Assembly (NCBI GenBank): GCA_009774895.1
Contig: VSOO01000021.1
Location: forward strand, 1-8,782
Source of the DNA: Alistipes sp.
Lineage (GTDB): Bacteria; Bacteroidota; Bacteroidia; Bacteroidales; Rikenellaceae
Direction: 5' to 3'
DNA: 8,782 nucleotides
This document shows positions 7,268 through 8,782 of this stretch, in pieces. The translations under genes were made by a program, and so were the position numbers. Under the pieces are notes generated by a model. That model was not told where the DNA came from. It did not search any database and saw only the letters and a program-made list of their open reading frames with translations. Each line of letters starts with the position of its first letter. Within the stretch, counting starts at the first letter, position 1.

Positions 7268-8539
7268 TCATCCGACCCTTTTCAGTTCCAAAAAATTCGA
7301 TTTTTCGATTTTTTTCTTCGCATCGTCCAACGTAACGGTGTATTTCCGGGTGTCGGTCGAGGGCAGTTCGTACATCGTATCCATCATCACCGCCTCGCAC
7401 AGCGACCTGAGGCCGCGGGCGCCGAGCTTGTACTCCACGGCCTTGTCCACGATGTAGTCGAGCACCTCGTCGTCGAAGCGCAGCGTCACGCCGTCCATGG
7501 CGAACAGACGCTCGTACTGCTTGACGATGGCGTTGCGCGGCTCGGTGAGGATCGAGCGCAGCGCCTCGCGCGTGAGCGGACGCATCGACGTGAGCACCGG
7601 CAGACGCCCCACCAGCTCGGGAATCAGACCGAACGACTTGAGGTCCTGGGGCGTGACGTATTGCAGGAGGTTGTTGCGGTCGTAGCGCTCGCTCGTGGCG
7701 CGGCCGTAGCCCACGGCGCTCGCATTGAGCCGTCGGGCGATCTGGCGCTCGATGCCGTCGAAAGCGCCGCCGCAGATGAAGAGGATGTTGCGCGTATTGA
7801 CCTGGATGAACTTCTGGTCGGGGTGCTTGCGGCCGCCCTGCGGCGGCACATTGACCACCGTGCCCTCCAGAATCTTCAGCAGCGCCTGCTGCACGCCCTC
7901 GCCCGACACGTCGCGCGTAATGGAGGGGTTGTCGCCCTTGCGGGCGATCTTGTCGATCTCGTCGATGAAGACGATGCCGCGCTCGGCCTGGGCCACGTCG
8001 TAGTCGGCCACCTGCAACAGACGCGAGAGGATGCTCTCCACGTCCTCGCCCACGTAGCCCGCCTCGGTGAGCACCGTGGCGTCCACGATGGTGAAGGGCA
8101 CCTTCAGCAGCCGCGCGATGGTACGGGCCATGAGGGTCTTGCCCGTGCCGGTGGGGCCCACGAGCACGATGTTCGACTTGTCGATCTCGGCCTCCTCCTC
8201 GCCCGGAGCGCCGAGCAGGCGTTTGTAGTGGTTGTACACGGCAACGGACAGGTAGCGCTTGGCCTCGTCCTGGCCGATCACGTACTGATCGAGGAACTCC
8301 TTGATCTGCACCGGCTTGAGCAGGTCCTCGCGACGCAGGGGCGCCGCTTCGCCGCGGCCGTGCGAACGCAGGTCGTGCTCGGCGATCATGCGGTAGGCGT
8401 TCTCCACGCACTGGTTGCAGATGTTCGCCCCGTCGGGGCCCGAGAACATCACCTCGACATCGGCGCGGCGCTTGCCGCAAAACGAACAGCAGTCGCCGTT
8501 GCGCTGCGTCGTGTTGTTGTTTTTCGTATGATGGGTCAT
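7268..8539 (-). CDS. clpX: ATP-dependent Clp protease ATP-binding subunit ClpX
   Basis: ClpX is the hexameric AAA+ unfoldase that feeds substrates to the ClpP peptidase in the cytoplasm. The 423-residue protein has the N-terminal zinc-binding domain (Cys18-x2-Cys21 and Cys41-x2-Cys44), Walker A GPTGTGKT at 128-135, pore loop GYVG at 161-164, Walker B VFIDEID at 190-196, the RKH pore loop at 237-239, and the sensor-2 motif LGARGLR at 372-378. The ClpP-docking tripeptide, IGF in E. coli, aligns with VGY (276-278) here. The ATG at 8539 was chosen because it keeps a short hydrophilic tail before the zinc domain and has AAAGGA about 10 bases upstream; a TTG at 8566 in the same frame is less likely. 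clpP, the usual upstream partner in Bacteroidota, is not visible and may lie beyond the right edge. Confidence 0.97.
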   Translation of the reverse strand: MTHHTKNNNTTQRNGDCCSFCGKRRADVEVMFSGPDGANICNQCVENAYRMIAEHDLRSHGRGEAAPLRREDLLKPVQIKEFLDQYVIGQDEAKRYLSVAVYNHYKRLLGAPGEEEAEIDKSNIVLVGPTGTGKTLMARTIARLLKVPFTIVDATVLTEAGYVGEDVESILSRLLQVADYDVAQAERGIVFIDEIDKIARKGDNPSITRDVSGEGVQQALLKILEGTVVNVPPQGGRKHPDQKFIQVNTRNILFICGGAFDGIERQIARRLNASAVGYGRATSERYDRNNLLQYVTPQDLKSFGLIPELVGRLPVLTSMRPLTREALRSILTEPRNAIVKQYERLFAMDGVTLRFDDEVLDYIVDKAVEYKLGARGLRSLCEAVMMDTMYELPSTDTRKYTVTLDDAKKKIEKSNFLELKRVG

Positions 8540-8782
8540 TTGTTCGTTATCCTTTTGGCAATCCAATATTCAATTCGTCCGCATCGCACGGAGGAGGTTT
8601 TTCGGCCGCTCCCCGCATGCGCAGTGTCCGCTCCTCGTACCGTCCCCGGCGCCGCATGAGCAATGCCCTGTTCGCTCCCCCGCACTTCGGCCGCCGCAAC
8701 CGCAATACCGCCCATTTCCAAGGCTCCCGCCGGCCCCGCCAAGCATCCGCCCGTTTCCCAGGGCACCTGCCCGACCCGCCAG
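8540..8782. other. Leader region upstream of clpX
   Basis: I see no gene I can support. A 76-codon minus-strand frame (8766-8536) overlaps the clpX start as ATGA, but its Ala/Gly/Arg-rich translation looks like no known protein. The right part has an imperfect direct repeat (8702-8726 against 8743-8766). No TAnnTTTG box is evident, so clpX may be transcribed from further upstream, as in a clpP-clpX unit. Confidence 0.4.

Noticed and set aside
8536..8766. A 76-codon minus-strand frame ending as ATGA over the clpX start
   Set aside because: The overlap looks like translational coupling, but the sequence is Ala/Gly/Arg-rich without any family resemblance, and the frame covers the degenerate repeat. 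Kept as spacer; conservation in relatives could change this.

Overview
This window is an ordinary housekeeping stretch of a GC-rich Bacteroidota chromosome. The best guess is Alistipes or a relative in Rikenellaceae; the genus is inferred from GC content and protein character, not proven. Supporting signs are a short 286-residue primary sigma factor without region 1.1, a 431-residue MetK, and a promoter before metK with a TAnnTTTG-type -7 box. All five genes lie on the minus strand, so transcription runs from high to low coordinates.

In transcription order the layout is: 8782-8540, a leader with no gene I can support; clpX (8539-7268), the ATP-dependent unfoldase of ClpXP; tkt (7217-5184), transketolase, 50 bases after clpX and followed by a long GC-rich hairpin; 5183-4724, a spacer with an 18-base direct repeat; the metK control region (about 4747-4575); metK (4574-3279), S-adenosylmethionine synthetase; 3278-2837, a spacer with degenerate repeats and a ten-G run; htrA/degQ-like (2836-1370), an envelope serine protease; a structured 104-base gap; rpoD (1265-405), the primary sigma factor, followed by a strong inverted repeat; and 404-1, non-coding, with a possible ribosome binding site at the very edge for a gene outside the window.

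The most interesting element is in the metK leader. Downstream of a phylum-type promoter there is a compact pseudoknot that matches the SAM-II riboswitch core: a short P1 stem, a GATTTGACTGATTGCA loop, and an A-rich tail ending GCTAAAACAG whose CAG can pair with CTG in the loop. This would let SAM repress its own synthetase. A second, AT-rich hairpin uses the 3' half of the aptamer and could be the competing structure of the switch.

The genes do not form one pathway. clpX, htrA and rpoD belong to proteostasis and core transcription; tkt and metK are central metabolism. Long open frames on the plus strand are antisense artefacts of GC-rich codon use. I found no mobile element, CRISPR array, tRNA, rRNA or unknown defence-like system.
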